Shown here: positions 9,368 through 19,629 of the stretch, piece by piece
Layout of the letters: each line of letters starts with the position of its first letter
Position numbering within the stretch: position 1 is the first letter of the stretch
Source: Neocallimastix lanati (nom. inval.)
Taxonomy: Eukaryota; Neocallimastigomycota; Neocallimastigomycetes; Neocallimastigales; Neocallimastigaceae
Assembly: GCA_016946835.1 (NCBI GenBank)
Contig: JACVTC010000001.1
Location: 1-64,000 of the forward strand
Direction of reading: 5' to 3'
DNA length: 64,000 nucleotides
Notes under the pieces: model-generated
What the model was told of the DNA's origin: nothing
Databases searched by the model: none
Seen by the model: only the letters and a program-made list of their open reading frames with translations
Program-made: the position numbers and the translations under genes

Positions 9368-12300
9368 TTATGATGTTTCCATTAAGTCTTCATTTCTTTT
9401 AGTATATGGTTCCAATTGTGAGATATGAAATACCGGATGGAGATGTAAGTTCTCTGGAAGTTCCAAACGGTAATTCATTCTTTCCCTTTTCTCGATGATT
9501 TTAAAAGGTCCAAGATATTGAGTGGATAATTTTCTAGAGGGTTCATTCGTAAAGTAGTATCTTCTAAGCATAACCAAATCATTTACCTTAAAGTCAGGTC
9601 CTACAGATTTTTTATTGTCAGCATATTTCTTAAAATCTTCTTTGGCTTTAACTAAATGTTGACGAAGGGCATTGAAATGTGAAGACCAATCCCTAGTAAG
9701 AACAGAAGCACTATCTTTTAGCAGAATCGGTGGTGAATCAATAATACAATTTGGGTCAAATCCATAGTTAGCATGAAAAGGAGTTTGAGCTATTGATTTG
9801 TGAATGGAGTTGTTGTAGGACATTTCACATAAAGGGAGGTAGAAACACCATTCGTTTTGAGCAGAAGAACAATAGCAGCGAAGATATTGTTCTATTACAG
9901 CATTAGCCCGTTCAACCTGACCATTTGATTGTTGGTGGTGAGCAGTAGCAAGTCTTGGTTTAGCACGAATAGCATCGCACAACGAAGTCCAAAATTGAGA
10001 AGAGAATTGGGAACCATGATCAGACACAATCACTTTAGGAAAACCATGATACTTAAAGACTTGGAAAAGTAAGAGCTTAGCAGTTAAGTCGGCAGAGGGA
10101 ACATCGGAGCAGGGTACTAAATGAATCATTTTGGTTAAATGATCAGAAACAACCATGATACAAGTGCAATCTTGTGAAGAAGGCAATGAAACAATAAAAT
10201 CGACGCCAATAACTTCCCAGGGTTTTGTAGGAGTAGGAAGTGGTATTAGTTTACCATAAGGTTTATGACGACGGATTTTATTTCTACAACAAACATCACA
10301 AGAAGCCACATAATTTGAAATATCTTTTTTCATATTAGGCCACCAGTAGTTCCTTCTGAGTTTTTCAAAGGTCCTATCTACCCCCTGATGGCCACTAGTG
10401 GGTGCATCATGGAAAGACTTTAAAAGTCTAGCCCTGAGACTGGAAGGGATAATAATACGCTTCTGAAAGTGAAGTACGCCATCGACGAAGGAAAATAAAG
10501 AACTTTTGATGTTGTTTGACTTATCCCTTATTTTTAAGAGGATATTTTTACAATAATTATCAGCTTTCTGTGCTTCAATAAGACTACTAATATTGTCATT
10601 TATAGCACAACAGAAAGCATTATTGTTAATTACAGGTTGTGATTCAGATGAAGAGTCAGATTTAAAATCTGGGCGTCTTGAAAGAGCATCTGGTTTGCCA
10701 CTTTTAGCGCCTGATCTGAATGCAATCCTATAGTCAAACTTTGATAAAAAGAGACTCCAACGAATTTGTCTTTGATTTAAATGTTGGGGTTTCTTAAAAT
10801 ACAATAAGTTCTTGTGGTCTGTTATTACTTGAACAGGAAATTTTGCGCCTTCTAAATGATGCCTCCAAGTTTCAAACGCAGTAATTATAGCAAGAAGTTC
10901 TTTATCATATATAGTATAATTGACTTCTGCTTTATTGAGGGATCTAGAATGGAAGGCTACGGGATGCAATAAGTTATCAGTGTCACTAACCTGAGAAAGT
11001 ATGCATCCGACAGCAAAGTCGCTAGCATCTGTTTCAACGATGAATTCTTTCTCTGGATTAGGAAAAATGAGCACTTCATCAGCTTTAAAAGATTCTTTTA
11101 ATTTATTAAAAGCTTCATTTGCTGATTCATCCCAATTAAATGTAGTATTTTTCCTTAAAAGTCGACGAAGAGGTTCCATATTTTTGGCAAAATTATTGAT
11201 AAACTTTCTATAGAAATTACATAAGCCTAGAAAACTTTGTAATTCCTTTTGATTCTTCGGAATAGGCCAATCCAGAACAGATTTTACCTTATCCTTATCC
11301 ATAGTGAGACCATCTACAGAAACAGTGAAGCCTAAGAAAGTGGTTTTAGTAACATGGAAGTCACATTTCTCTAATTTAGCATATAATCCATTGTTGATGA
11401 GAAGTTGAAGAACGATCCTAACATGTTTAATATGTTCTTCTTCGTTGTTAGAGTAAATAATGATGTCGTCCAGATAGACTTGCATGAAAGAACCAATGAT
11501 ATCACTGAAGATATCTTGTACAAAACGTTGAAAAACCGAAGGGGCATTTCGAAGACCAAAAGGCATAACGAGATATTCGAAATGTCCTAAAGGGGTTCTA
11601 AAAGCAGTAAGATATTCGTGACCTTCTTTAACTCTGATTAGGTTATAAGCAGATCTAAGGTCAAGACGCGTAAATATCTTAGCTCCTTGAAAGGATTCAA
11701 TCAAGTCATTTATTCGTGGAATTGGGTAGCTATTACGGATTGTGATAACATTTAATCGGCGATAATCTACACAGAGTCTAAGGGTACCATCGCGTTTCAT
11801 TACAAATAATATAGGAGCACCTGCTGGTGATTTTGACTTCCTAATGAATTTCTTTTTTAAGTTTTCCTTAATATAATCCTTTAAAGCTTTCAGTTCTTGT
11901 ACAGTAAGAGAGTATATTGGACCAAAATAAAGTTGTCCACCAGGAATAAGCTCAATAGCAATATCATAGTCACGATGAGGTGGTAAGTTCTCAGCTTGTT
12001 TCTTTTCAAATACTATTTTAAGATCCGAATAGTATTTATTAATAATCTCTTCTTTTCCCTGAACGTCAGTGTTTACTTCTTCTGGATTAATCATTGCAGC
12101 ACATAAATCAGAATCTGAGATATCTGTATCGAAAGCCGAATTTGGTAATACTGAATCTTCTTCTGAATTCTCCAACATTGAAGCAGTAATATTTTTATTT
12201 TGATTAAAAAACTTATTACTTTTGGAGGATGGGCAATGTGAGCCACAGTATCTACCAAGGAAGTAGATTCTATTATTTTTATAATCGATGAAAGGATTGT

Positions 12301-13411
12301 GAACGGATAACCAATCCCTTCCAAGAATACCATTAATGCCCTGAAGAGATAGATTAGCAATGCAGAATTCAAAAGTTTCCTTATGATCCATAAATTTTAA
12401 TTTAAGGGGCTTAGTAGTTTGCCTGATATTCATACTTTTCCCATTAGGAAGTTGGATGTTGATTTGAGAATTGAGTCCTAACACAGGTAATTTATTAGAA
12501 TTTGCGAAGTTTTTACAAATAAAACTTCTGGCAGAACCCGAATCAATTAATAGATTTGCCTTAATATTTCTTCCATTAATATCAAGGTAGAAGGTAGTTG
12601 TGATTGTTGTTTTAATATTCGGGGTGTAATTTGCTGAAAGTATGTCGTTTTTTGACTTATTTTTTCTGAAATGAGAATGTTTAGAATTCTTTTCTGATTT
12701 TAATAAATCGTTTCTCTTCCTATGAAACGACATTTTTCCATTAAATTTATTTTTTTGATTGGGGCGTAGACGACTTTCCAAAAAACACTTCTTATCAATT
12801 CCAATAATAATGTTGGTAGCTTCAAAAAGAGTAGATGGCTTTTCGAGTTTATCAAACTCTTCGCGGACTTTGTCAAGTAGACCCTTACCGATTATATCGA
12901 TTAAAACTTCGTCGGGCCATCCTAAACGTCCAGCCAATCTCCGAAATTCAATAGTATATTCAGCAACATTTCCTAGTTGAAGTTGTTTCAATTTCCATAA
13001 CTTTTCCATGATGACATATTTTTGCTTCCTTTCATTCCCAATATCAAAGTTATCCAGTAAGAGCTTCTTAAACTTACTAAATTCAAGGTTCTTTAGAGTA
13101 CCATCAGTTAAAAGAGAAAGACCCCATTTTCTGGCGGTACCAGTAAGTTTATTAATAACAAAAGAACTTTTTAGTTCATTCTTTTGAAAAGAATTTGGAT
13201 GCTCCTTAAAGAAATCTTCACTTTGAATTAAAATTTCTAATATATTTAGTTTATTGCTTTCATTTTCCTTTTGGAGGACACCATTAGGAGAAAAGAAAGC
13301 AGGAATGAAGTCAGCAATTGCAGTAATAAGTTTGGATGCATTTTCATCATGGAGATAGGAATTATTAACTTCACTTGAGGAAATTGCTTGTTTATTACTA
13401 TTGAAATCCAT
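9368..13411 (-). CDS. gag-pol: Gag-Pol polyprotein, element B (1347 residues)
   Basis: Single-ORF polyprotein, 1347 residues, close to the single ORF of Tf1 (about 1340). ATG at 13411. Gag region (about 1-250) has no CCHC knuckle, only Lys/Arg/His-rich sequence around 205-255. Protease active site D-S-G at about 290. RT with YLDD at about 646. RNase H with TDAS and DKELLAI. Integrase has an HHCC finger and the catalytic triad at about 1071, 1131 and 1167 (D-35-E). The C terminus ends after the GPFKII...HPVFHISQLEP motif with no chromodomain, unlike D and F. The stop lies 13 bp from the 3' LTR; the PPT AAACAGAGCAA sits between. No internal stop or frameshift seen. Confidence 0.94.
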   Translation of the reverse strand: MDFNSNKQAISSSEVNNSYLHDENASKLITAIADFIPAFFSPNGVLQKENESNKLNILEILIQSEDFFKEHPNSFQKNELKSSFVINKLTGTARKWGLSLLTDGTLKNLEFSKFKKLLLDNFDIGNERKQKYVIMEKLWKLKQLQLGNVAEYTIEFRRLAGRLGWPDEVLIDIIGKGLLDKVREEFDKLEKPSTLFEATNIIIGIDKKCFLESRLRPNQKNKFNGKMSFHRKRNDLLKSEKNSKHSHFRKNKSKNDILSANYTPNIKTTITTTFYLDINGRNIKANLLIDSGSARSFICKNFANSNKLPVLGLNSQINIQLPNGKSMNIRQTTKPLKLKFMDHKETFEFCIANLSLQGINGILGRDWLSVHNPFIDYKNNRIYFLGRYCGSHCPSSKSNKFFNQNKNITASMLENSEEDSVLPNSAFDTDISDSDLCAAMINPEEVNTDVQGKEEIINKYYSDLKIVFEKKQAENLPPHRDYDIAIELIPGGQLYFGPIYSLTVQELKALKDYIKENLKKKFIRKSKSPAGAPILFVMKRDGTLRLCVDYRRLNVITIRNSYPIPRINDLIESFQGAKIFTRLDLRSAYNLIRVKEGHEYLTAFRTPLGHFEYLVMPFGLRNAPSVFQRFVQDIFSDIIGSFMQVYLDDIIIYSNNEEEHIKHVRIVLQLLINNGLYAKLEKCDFHVTKTTFLGFTVSVDGLTMDKDKVKSVLDWPIPKNQKELQSFLGLCNFYRKFINNFAKNMEPLRRLLRKNTTFNWDESANEAFNKLKESFKADEVLIFPNPEKEFIVETDASDFAVGCILSQVSDTDNLLHPVAFHSRSLNKAEVNYTIYDKELLAIITAFETWRHHLEGAKFPVQVITDHKNLLYFKKPQHLNQRQIRWSLFLSKFDYRIAFRSGAKSGKPDALSRRPDFKSDSSSESQPVINNNAFCCAINDNISSLIEAQKADNYCKNILLKIRDKSNNIKSSLFSFVDGVLHFQKRIIIPSSLRARLLKSFHDAPTSGHQGVDRTFEKLRRNYWWPNMKKDISNYVASCDVCCRNKIRRHKPYGKLIPLPTPTKPWEVIGVDFIVSLPSSQDCTCIMVVSDHLTKMIHLVPCSDVPSADLTAKLLLFQVFKYHGFPKVIVSDHGSQFSSQFWTSLCDAIRAKPRLATAHHQQSNGQVERANAVIEQYLRCYCSSAQNEWCFYLPLCEMSYNNSIHKSIAQTPFHANYGFDPNCIIDSPPILLKDSASVLTRDWSSHFNALRQHLVKAKEDFKKYADNKKSVGPDFKVNDLVMLRRYYFTNEPSRKLSTQYLGPFKIIEKRERMNYRLELPENLHLHPVFHISQLEPYTKRNEDLMETS

Positions 13412-14227
13412 TTTTGTGCCTTTAGTATAGATAAAAATAGGATAGAGTTAACAAAATGGACATTTTTATTACACAAAATTAAGAATTATAATAAGGATTT
13501 TGATTAATAAATATTTTATAGAATACACTTTAATTTCTTCCTTCCCGTGTTACCGTTCATTTGGTTTATCAACCAAAAGGCTGAGGTGTAGGTCTAATGT
13601 TACAGCCTACCAGTAACGGTCAACTACGTACTTGGAAATTAAATTAAAATGATTAACAAAATATTATTATAAACTTATCCTTTATTATAAACTTCTGCAT
13701 AAATACAATATTTAGTATTATTTTAATTAAAATTCAATATCACTTTCTTATGCCTTACAACATTCAAAAACCGGCAAAAGTGATCCATTAAAACATAAAA
13801 AAAATATTTTATGTTTTCCATAGCAGTTTTATATAATCAAGCATAAAAAAACATAACTGCTATAACCAATTTTGTTTGGGATAAACAAACTGTTAAAACC
13901 CATTATTAAAATTAAAACTATATAATTTTACTTCAATACATAGTATTGAAGAACCTCGAGGCCTTCGGTGACCAAGAGTTCCTTATTCGCTAGAGCTACA
14001 TTCGGATAACCTATACTTTCACGTGAAATACTGCATTTCCGTACAGTACAAACCGCTACGGTATAGGAAAAGGAGACCTTTCCTTTATTACTACCTAAAA
14101 ATGTACTCACCATCCCCAATTAGATGGCTAACTCTATATATGAAGGTATTATTACCTTCTCAGTTTGTTATTTTTTATTTATTTTTTAATGTTTTTATTT
14201 ATTTCTTTATTTCTTTATTATTATTAT

Positions 14228-14264
<37 letters not shown>

Positions 14265-14510
14265 ATTTTAAATTATTATTTCTATTCTTAATTATATTAT
14301 CTAAAATTATTCTATATTATTAATTCTATATTATTAAAATAATTATAATCTATTCTATTATTATTCTAAATCTAATATATATTATTATATTTATTAATTA
14401 TTTTAATTAACTTAAATTATTATAATCTAAAACTATTCTAAAATATTAATTTATTATTCTATTATTTACTATTAAAAAAAAATTTTTTTTTTTTTTTTTT
14501 TTTTTAATAT

Positions 14511-14544
<34 letters not shown>

Positions 14545-14721
14545 CAATCAAAATTGCTAATAAAATTTTTTTTTTGCGCCACTCTAGCTATATATTATTA
14601 TTGTATTCTAATATATATAATTTCAATAGACTAATTCACTAATAAAATTTCCAATGTTACACTATTCTAAAAATTTTTCACATTTTATCTAACCCTAAGC
14701 TAATCTAAGAAGAGTTATTAT
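13412..14721 (-). other. Element B untranslated leader
   Basis: Lies between the 5' LTR and gag-pol with no real ORF. A GC-richer block at 13552-13620 can fold as a three-way junction: outer arms ACCGTT (13552-13557) / AACGGT (13615-13620), inner hairpins TTGGTT (13561-13566) / AACCAA (13571-13576) and GTAGG / CCTAC (13588-13610). A second GC-richer block spans about 13930-14165. Two long T runs (about 14230-14260 and 14485-14545) are A runs in the RNA. Confidence 0.6.
14710..14721 (-). promoter_or_regulatory. Self-complementary primer binding site, element B
   Basis: The 12 nt touching the 5' LTR read ATAATAACTCTT on the sense strand. This is the exact reverse complement of AAGAGTTATTAT inside the LTR (plus-strand 14994-15005), whose first base lies about 30 bp downstream of a TATA box. 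No tRNA-like TGG start is present. This is the Tf1 arrangement, in which the RNA 5' end folds back as primer. Confidence 0.88.
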
Positions 14722-15642
14722 TGTAATAATTCTATTAAGAACTAACTCAAAATAGAATTATTAACTACAACTTAACGACTAATTCATTAAGTTGAGAAAA
14801 TAAAATAAAATAAATTTTTTTTACCTTTAATGTAGAGTTTATTATAAAATTAATTATAATAATAACACAAAATGTAAGAGAAGAATTGTTTGTATAAATT
14901 GATCTTAAAAATATGTTTTTGAATAAAATATTTTTATTAATTTATTAAAGTTAAAAATATAAAAATGTTACTATTATAACTATGTTTTTTATAATAATAA
15001 CTCTTGATTTCTCAAAGAGAACTCAAGAGCCTTATTTATATTTTTTTATGAAAATAAGGTTAAATAAGAAAGGGTTTTCTAATCTTAACAAATCTCTTAT
15101 CTAGGAAAAGATTAGATAGAAAAACCTAGATAAGTTTTCGATCGATATTCTATCCATATCGATCATCGCATTAATTAAGTAAAACCGATTACTTCTAAAA
15201 AGTAATTGGAAAAAATCTTAATTAACCGATTTTCTAATCTAATCTAATGATCGAAAATAAAAGAATAAAATAATAAAAGATATTTCGATCATATAATTTA
15301 TCCTTATATTAAAAATATAAAATTAAATAGTTAATAAAATACAGAATACATTATAAAATACAGAATACATTATAAAATACAGAATACATTATAAAATACA
15401 GAATACATTATAAAATACAGAATAAAATACAATACAAAATACATTAGTTACAGTAGAGAATTTAACATATTGTAAATATATTATTTAAAATTAATTAAAT
15501 AAATTTTGTTAAATTAATGAATATTTAAAATTAAATTAAATAAATTTAATAAATATTATATGTAATTAAATAAAGTTATAGTTATAATAACTTAACTAAG
15601 AAAATATAATTATTTGCTAACAAATAATTATAGATTCTTACA
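14722..15642 (-). repeat. Element B 5' LTR (right copy, 921 bp)
   Basis: Same as the left LTR plus one extra 19-bp unit in the array at about 15340-15425. In sense orientation it carries the TATA box (15033-15040), the palindrome (15001-15029) and the predicted transcript start (about 15005), followed by R/U5 to 14722. Confidence 0.95.
14994..15040 (-). promoter_or_regulatory. Element B core promoter: TATA box, palindrome, predicted start
   Basis: On the sense strand TATAAATA (15033-15040) is followed by a palindrome with outer arms CTCTTGA / TCAAGAG and inner arms TTCTC / GAGAA (15001-15029). The predicted RNA 5' end AAGAG... (15005) lies in its last arm; it is fixed by complementarity to the primer site. 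The same block is kept in the left LTR (8732-8760) and the solo LTRs (17666-17694, 60419-60447), although surrounding sequence has diverged. Confidence 0.75.
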
Positions 15643-17361
15643 TTTTGATAAATAACAAAATTATTAAATTAAAATAAATAATAAAAAACAAATTCATGTT
15701 AAGATAATAACTGAATTTCAATTCAATTTCAATTTCGATAATTCAGTTATTTGAATTTCAATATTAATAAATAATAATAATATAATAATTATTATTAAAT
15801 TAACTTTATTAAAATATTTAGGAATTAGTCTAGGCCAACTAATTACTAAATATTATTAATATATTGAATTTAATATATATTAAATAATGTAAACACGTGA
15901 TTGTCATATTAAATTAATTTCTACATATTATATTTTAATTATAAAATATAATATTTAGCAATATTTGATTCTTATATTTTATTTATATTAAATATTTATA
16001 TTATTATCTAACTTTATATTATCAATATCAAACTTATATTAATATTATTTACATATTCATATTAATGATTAATATTTTAATAATTAATTATTTTATATAA
16101 ATACATGTTTAAATTCTTTTGATTAATCCTTTGTAGGATTATTGTAATTTAAATTATAGTAATAATTATATAAAATAATAATGTAATAAAATATTATTAA
16201 AATTAAATAAAATTTATATTTTAAATAAAAATTTAATTATAAAATTTACTAATAACAATATGTTTTAAATAAGAGCAAAATTAAGTTATTAATTAATTAC
16301 TATAATTTGGCATCTTGACCTAATCGTTAAGACCAAATTATCTTAAAACTTTGACAATTCATGTTAAAGTTTTCTAACTTAACCCAAAAATTAATCCATT
16401 CTAAAAAAAAATTAAATCCATATTTAAGAAAAATTAATTAAATAAAGATAATTAAAATAAAATAATAATAATTTAATTAATCATTAATAATTTTAATTAA
16501 AAACTAAAATAAATTAATAAATAATATTTTTCTAAGACTACAAATAAACAAAATAATAAACAAATTTAATAAATTATAAATAACAAATAAACAAACTTAT
16601 AAACATCGCAAAATTAAAATTAGATAGTTAATAATTTTTTAAGTTACTTTTATTTAAAATAATGATTATTTTATTTATTTTATAACTCAACTTTTATAAA
16701 CAAATTGTAATTAAAATAACATTTTAAAACTTATCTTTATTAACATTTTAATTGTAAATATTGTTTAATTTAATAATAAATTATTCTTTATTTCTCTTTT
16801 ATTAATTTTATTATTTTTAATGTAAATAGTTTAAAATCAAAGAAAAATATAAAAACATGTAAATATTGCTTATAAATTATTCTTTATTATTAATTAGTTA
16901 ATAAATTATTATAAATATTTTATTAGTTTTAATAATCAAAGTATGATTATTAATTATTTAATAAATTATTATAGATATTTTATTAGTTTTAATAATCAAT
17001 TTTTTTTATGATTATTAATTAGTTAATAAATTATTATAAATATTTTATTAGTTATTAATAATCAATTTTATTATTAAAATTTAAAATAAATTAGTATAAA
17101 TAATAAATATTTCATTTTATTATTTTATTAGTTTTTAACAATTATTTTATTAATTTAAACAAAATTAATTATTAAATAAATAAAGATTAATATTAAAATA
17201 AAAATAAATTTTTTTAATAAAACATTTTTGTGTTTAATAATAAAACATATTTATTTTTTTTTTTTAAATTCCTTAAATCAATTTTTATTCAGTATTTATC
17301 CTTTTATTCACTTCTGCAAAATTTAATTTTTGTAGATTAAGAATATTAGGTATAAATCAAT
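15643..17361. other. AT-rich spacer without a gene
   Basis: No supported ORF. Contains one copy of a dispersed repeat (about 16040-16365), and near-tandem AT units about 16880-17150 built on TTAATTAGTTAATAAATTATTATAAATATTTTATTAG. The part at 15700-15780 has inverted arms ATAACTGAATT / AATTCAGTTAT. It may hold older LTR remnants that I cannot assign. Confidence 0.5.
16040..16365 (-). repeat. Dispersed repeat H, copy 1
   Basis: Matches 61210-61536 in opposite orientation with moderate divergence. The best-kept part contains CCAAATT / AATTTGG arms around GCATCTTGACCTAATCGTTAAGA. On the reverse strand this looks slightly like a tRNA D-arm (TTTGGTCTTAACGATTAGG), but I see no matching B box. Confidence 0.7.
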
Positions 17362-17366
17362 TTATA

Positions 17367-18329
17367 TGTAATAATTTAATTATAAAATTAATTAGAATTA
17401 AATTATTAACTACAACTAAATAATAACTAAATAATAATTATTATTAAATTGAGAAAACAAAAAAAAGATAAATATACTTATCTTCTATAAGAGAGAGTTT
17501 ATTATAACTAATTATAATAAACTAATAACACAAAATAGTCAAAGAGAAAAGATTATTTTATTTTATTTTTTTTTAATTTGTTTTTTATTAAAACTTACTT
17601 TATTAAAATAGAAATATAAAAAATTTATTAATGTTATTACTATATTATAATTGTTATAATAATAACTCTTGATTTCTCAAAGAGAATTCAAGAGCTTTAT
17701 TTATACTTTTTTGAAAAATAAGGTTAAATTAAAAAATGTTTTCTAATCTTAACAAATCTCTTATCTAGGAAAAGATTAGAGAGAAAAACCTAGATAAGAT
17801 TTTTGATCGATATTCTATCCATATCGATCATCGTATCAATTAGGTAAAACCAATTACTTTTAAAAAGTGATTGGGAAAAACCCTAATTGACCGATTAGCT
17901 AATCTAATTTAATTGATCGAAAATAAAAGAATAAAATAATAAAAGATATTTCGACCATAAAATCATAAATTTACAAATAAGGAAAATAACATAATAATGA
18001 TATTAATAAACAAAATACAGAATACATTATTAAGTACATATTAGAATACATAATATATTTGTTTACAATTTAATTAAATAAATAAACTAAGACTAATAAA
18101 TTTAATAATTAAATATATAATTAAATAAACTATAATTATTTATAAATGTATAAATAATAATTAATTAAATAAATTTGTTGTATTAAATTAATGATTATTT
18201 AATATTGAGTTTAATAAATTATTAATAATATTTAAATGAATAAATATTATATTATTAAATAAAGTTATAATTATAACTTAACTAAGAAAATATAATTATT
18301 TTATTTAAAAATAATTATAGATTCTTACA
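17367..18329 (-). repeat. Solo LTR of element B family (963 bp)
   Basis: TGTAATAATT...GATTCTTACA ends as in element B, flanked by 5-bp duplications TTATA (17362-17366 and 18330-18334). It keeps the TATA box, the palindrome (17666-17694) and the CTTATCTAGG block, but is clearly diverged from B. It inserted exactly across the left edge of element C: its duplication covers the C target site and the first two bases of the C LTR. Confidence 0.92.
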
Positions 18330-18332
18330 TTA

Positions 18333-19119
18333 TAATACAGAATGAATAAATAATACTAATTGTGCTAGAATAATATAAATTATTCTAACCTTATAGATTA
18401 TTCTATTCTATATAATTGGAACTTTCCAATATTCTTCAAATATTACTAAATAGAAATCTTAAGTTAATAAATCACTAATTAACTTATAATTCCTTTTTGA
18501 ATTATCGATCCGATTCCATTATAATGTATTAAAAATCTTTAGCCAAGAATATTGTCCTTGCCCACTTAATATATTAATATTATATTTCTTTTGTATTATG
18601 TTATATTGAAAATAATCAAATCTATTTAATTAGTTATTAAAATTTTCGTTATCAATTTAAATTTATTTTTAATTACTAAATTTAACTAAACCACAATAAA
18701 ATATTCTGTATAATCTCTTTATTTTTATTTTATATATATTAGTATTAAACTATTATTAAATAATTAATAATTCAATAATATATAACTACTATTTATAACA
18801 ATAATATTATTAACTAAAATAATAATTCAATTTCAATTTAAATGTTTTATTTATAAAAATAATTAGTAATTAGTTTATTAAAAAAATAGTTAGGCTTTAC
18901 AAATTTTAATTTGATAAAAAAATATAAATACATGTAATTTTAGTGAAATAAAATATAATCAATAACTTTCTTTTTATTAAATAAATAATTATATTATTAT
19001 TTTTCTTTTATAAATTTAAATAAATAAATATTGATTTTAAAACAAATTATTTTTTTTATTGTAATTTTATTATTTGTGTTAATTATTATTATATTCCTAA
19101 AATTATATGAACCATACCA
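18333..19119 (+). repeat. Element C 5' LTR (787 bp)
   Basis: Begins TAATACAG and ends CATACCA, identical to 57157-57943 except for one base. The 5' dinucleotide is TA, not the canonical TG, in both copies. The first two bases also occur at 17365-17366 because the B-type solo LTR duplicated them. Confidence 0.9.
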
Positions 19120-19127
19120 TGAAAAAT

Positions 19128-19145
19128 TGGTGGAGATATCGGGGA
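19128..19145 (+). promoter_or_regulatory. tRNA-type primer binding site, element C
   Basis: TGGTGGAGATATCGGGGA, identical to that of element A, 8 bp after the LTR. Same unidentified tRNA presumed. Confidence 0.75.
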
Positions 19146-19629
19146 ATATAATAATAAATTAATACATTGGGGATAAAATTATAATATTAATAAATAATTT
19201 TTCTAATAAAACAAATATTTTTTTTAAAAAAAGAAAACAATTTTTATATTTTTAACTAATTATTATTAATTGTTAAAAATATTAATTAATATTAAATTAA
19301 ACTAATATTCGTGCATAGATTTCCGGGTTAAGTTTATCCTACATAGTAATTGGGCTAGTAGGCTCTGGACTGCTATTTTTTATATTGAAAATAGTAACCG
19401 TGGCACACGCGTGGCATGACACCTTTCAAGAGGTAAGCTGCACGTCAGACAGTGTGTACTATCAGATTGCACGATTATTATAATTTAATAAGTGATTAAT
19501 AATAATAAATAATTAATAATTTTATTAGTTAAAAGATTTATTTTTTTTAATTTTTTTTATTTTTACTTTTTTATAACAATTTATACATTACGAGGTTTAG
19601 CATTCTATAGATACAATAAATTTTATTTT
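19146..19629 (+). other. Element C untranslated leader
   Basis: No ORF. AT-rich on both sides of a GC-richer block at about 19308-19485, which includes CTAGTAGGCTCTGG and the near-palindrome GTGGCACACGCGTGGCA. Much shorter than the leader of element A and without the GAA minisatellite. Confidence 0.55.

Larger units (their letters stand above)
8453..15642 (-). mobile_element. Element B: complete group II (Tf1-like) Ty3-type retrotransposon
   Basis: Two LTRs (8453-9354 and 14722-15642) enclose one minus-strand gag-pol ORF. The element is flanked by perfect 5-bp target duplications TTTTG (8448-8452 and 15643-15647). The LTRs appear identical except that the right one has one more copy of a 19-bp repeat (902 versus 921 bp), so the insertion is very recent. 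The primer site is self-complementary rather than tRNA-based. The single ORF, self-priming and absence of a Gag zinc knuckle are all traits known from S. pombe Tf1. All coding domains are open, so it may be active. It landed 6 bp outside the end of element A. Confidence 0.95.

Noticed and set aside
13928-14229. Small ORFs on both strands in the GC-richer leader block of element B
   Set aside because: Short, overlapping on opposite strands, inside the untranslated leader, no recognisable domain.
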